From Tubiluchus corallicola (taxonomy: Eukaryota > Priapulida > Priapulimorpha > Priapulimorphida > Tubiluchidae): 30,000 nucleotides of DNA. Location of the stretch: assembly GCA_030141605.1 (NCBI GenBank), contig JAQGDQ010001039.1, positions 1-30,000 on the forward strand. The letters are read 5' to 3'. Under the pieces are notes generated by a model. That model was given only the letters and a program-made list of their open reading frames with translations, made no database searches and was not told the origin of the DNA. Shown here in pieces: positions 28,006 to 30,000 of the stretch. The first letter of the stretch is position 1. Each line of letters begins with the position of its first letter. Both the position numbers and the translations under genes were made by a program.

Positions 28006-28602
28006 TGGATATGAAGAAGGAGAGAAAGAGGACTCTGCTAACTGTAGTTGGGTATGAGGCACATGCTAGAGCAGGGGTGTGCCACTTGCGGCCCGCCGAG
28101 AGAATTTGTGCGGCCCGCGAATAGATTTGTCAACCTAATGAAAGTGCGGCCCGGGCGATTAATTGAGTGTATCCAGCTGAAGTCCGTGCCACGATCCCAA
28201 AGATAGTGTGGGTAGTTTTTTCTACTAGATCGGATGCCATTAACCCTTACAAGACAGTTGTAGCTTAATGTCACTGTACTACACAGACTGTGTGATACAC
28301 ATTACTAATATATGCATTGTAATGAAATTACCACTATCTGTCCTGAAAGTAGGAATATATGGTTTGTAATATAAATTATAATAACTTCTAAAATAGTTTC
28401 TTGAGTGTAATAGTAATGATGTGCGCAAATCGGATGCAAAAAAGATCATTATTAGGTCCTACTGTACTTGGCTCCTTGATCAAACTGCCTGTGGCCCGCA
28501 GGAATTGCGGGAAAGTTTAACGTGGCCCGGCTAGTCAGATAATTTGCACACCGCTGTCCTAGAGCAAAAGCGTTTGTTACGTAGGTTCAACTGATGGATC
28601 GT
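27907..28602 (+). repeat. 107-bp tandem repeat, two units, second split by a MITE
   Basis: Units begin at 27907 (coding) and 28014. The second is interrupted at 28072 and resumes at 28557. Unit A has one more complete unit between these two. Confidence 0.82.
28072..28556. mobile_element. hAT-like MITE, 485 bp, copy B
   Basis: Same length, ends and flanks (TGCTAGAG at 28064-28071, TCCTAGAG at 28557-28564) as the copy at 7236-7720, so one insertion was duplicated with the unit. Confidence 0.85.
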
Positions 28603-29264
28603 TACTGTCTCTGAGAGGCATTTATGACAAATCTTCAAAAGTCTCAGTTGAATTTCATATAAACCATTGATCTTTATTTCTGCAATATTTAAAAATTAAA
28701 ATATAAAAGCACAAGTGACTGAAATTGGCTAATTTTATGAAAAGTTACTTAGTTTAGATGGATTGACAGTTATTTAGTCCATTCAAAAATATCAATGAAT
28801 AAATCAAAATAAAACTTAATAGAAATAAACTTACATCGTTGTGGCATATATCTAATGAAAAATTTCGCTAGCTTGCACAAGATACTACAGAACAGCACAA
28901 TGAAAACATAACTGGGTCAATGCCCACACTTTAAACTTTCCAGCTAGATGGAGCCACCTTAGCTACAAAATTGAAATTTATTAAGTCAAGTTCACCCTGG
29001 CCTTAATAGATATGTCGAAGTAATCATTCATTCACACTGAACTTACTGACAAACGCCATCCGACTTTCTCTCGTTCTTTCTCTATGTGAATCGTTTATTT
29101 GTTTTATTTTGTAAATAGGGTATCAATAAAAAGTTGGCTTAACAATTTTTCCTATTCTCACCTGTTTCCCGGTGTCTAGCAACAGGATAACTGCAAGACC
29201 TTACCTTAACTCATTCTACCCTACACGTCAAACGCAAAGAGAAAGATACAATTCGTTATCTTTT
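28603..29264. other. Gene-free downstream region of unit B
   Basis: Collinear with 7767-8420. Nothing further is recognised. Confidence 0.5.
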
Positions 29265-29805
29265 TAAAGGAAAACTGGACGATTGTGTAAACATTAGTTC
29301 AGAATAAAGAATGCTCTAAAATATTGAAAACTACAACAGCTTTTTTAAACCAAAGCTTAGATTAAATAATAATTACCTCGAATACCCCAATATTGTTAAA
29401 CTTTCAAAGCTACGCGCGGCTCAGTGAATCTACTAAGATTGGCAGCGACGCCTGTTTGTCACATTCGCGCGGCCGACAAATAGAAGGTGGTACCGTGATA
29501 ACCATGATCATGTACTAAAGTGTTAGATTTTGACGTCATGTGACGTAGAGCCATTTTCGTGACATTAGGGGTTTAAACAGTAACAGTTACGCAAACGTGC
29601 TTGACGTGCAAGGAAGATGCCTGTCATTGCACAAACTGTGGTTAGTTTCTGACGTAAGCAATAGCTGTGTTCGGTTGCCGTTCATTAACTTTCTAAGCTA
29701 ATTATTCAAATATAAGAAACAATTACTAACTTTTAGAGGAAGAAAATGTGTATTTTGCACCGTAAATTAAAACGAGATCTAAACCATCGTCCGGTCTACC
29801 TTTAA
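29265..29805 (-). repeat. Boundary block, copy 5, start of another unit
   Basis: It begins with AAAGGAAAACTGGACGATTG as at 8445 and 9163, keeps TGACGTCA (29531-29538) and TGACGT (29541-29546), and continues through GTTTCTGACGTAAGCAATAG and AAATATAAGAAACAATTACT, the 3' flank of the EGF genes. Similarity fades after 29805. Another minus-strand EGF gene or its remnant is likely beyond the window. Confidence 0.65.
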
Positions 29806-30000
29806 GAAACTGCAAAACGTTTCAATGATTATTAGTTGCTTTGAGAAATAAGATTTTGGCAAAAGGTTTGAATTTGAATCATGTAAAAACAATGTGCACA
29901 CTGGGCTACTGTTTATCTAACACACGAGGAAATAAACACAACAGTTAATTCTTGTTGTTGGTGTCAAGCAATTTAATCTAGCATTCTAAAATTATTTGTT
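29806..30000. other. Window end, no gene seen
   Basis: Only loose similarity to the 3' flanks of the EGF genes. Confidence 0.4.

Overview
This window is nuclear DNA of an animal, most likely a marine-type invertebrate. The evidence is long secreted/transmembrane proteins built from EGF repeats, a 5S-rRNA-derived retroposon-like element, tRNA-like relics, and miniature hAT-, piggyBac- and mariner-like elements. The sequence is AT-rich and gene-sparse. The 5S-like sequence (CACCGGTTCTCG, GATCACCGAAGTTAAGCA, GGTGCTGTAGGC) resembles lophotrochozoan, echinoderm, cnidarian or sponge 5S rRNA more than insect 5S. I cannot name the species.

The window is part of a tandem gene cluster that continues past its right edge. 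The repeated unit is a minus-strand intronless gene for a type I membrane protein plus, head-to-head about 3.3-3.9 kb away, a plus-strand single-ORF gene of about 390-400 residues that I do not recognise. The membrane protein consists of a signal peptide, a possible CUB-like domain, an atypical EGF-like domain, an EGF array, a WAP four-disulfide core domain, one membrane span and a 53-residue acidic tail.

Layout. 250-8420 is unit A: EGF-1 with 6 canonical EGF repeats (832-2553) and the unknown gene copy A (5893-7062). 8425-9160 holds a partial extra copy of the boundary block. 9163-14060 is EGF-2 with 26 EGF repeats (9978-13931), which has no unknown gene beside it. 14060-16261 is gene-free apart from a GA/TA microsatellite. 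16262-17943 is a frameshifted, cysteine-losing paralogue (EGF-4). 18441-19095 holds a 5S-derived SINE-like element and a relic of the unknown gene's 5' region. 19434-19667 is a second truncated copy of the EGF-4 start. 19748-29265 is unit B: EGF-3 with 13 EGF repeats (20361-22871) and unknown gene copy B (26806-28005). From 29265 the boundary block of another unit starts.

The three intact membrane proteins share their ends but differ in EGF number (6, 26, 13) and in predicted sugar-attachment sites on the repeats. EGF-2 carries a 444-bp (four-EGF) higher-order repeat produced by recent unequal exchange. EGF-3 is a mosaic of EGF-1-like and EGF-2-like segments. The locus looks like a rapidly evolving, recombining cluster of Notch-type glycosylated cell-surface proteins with an orphan gene travelling with it. 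Any role in recognition or adhesion is inference.
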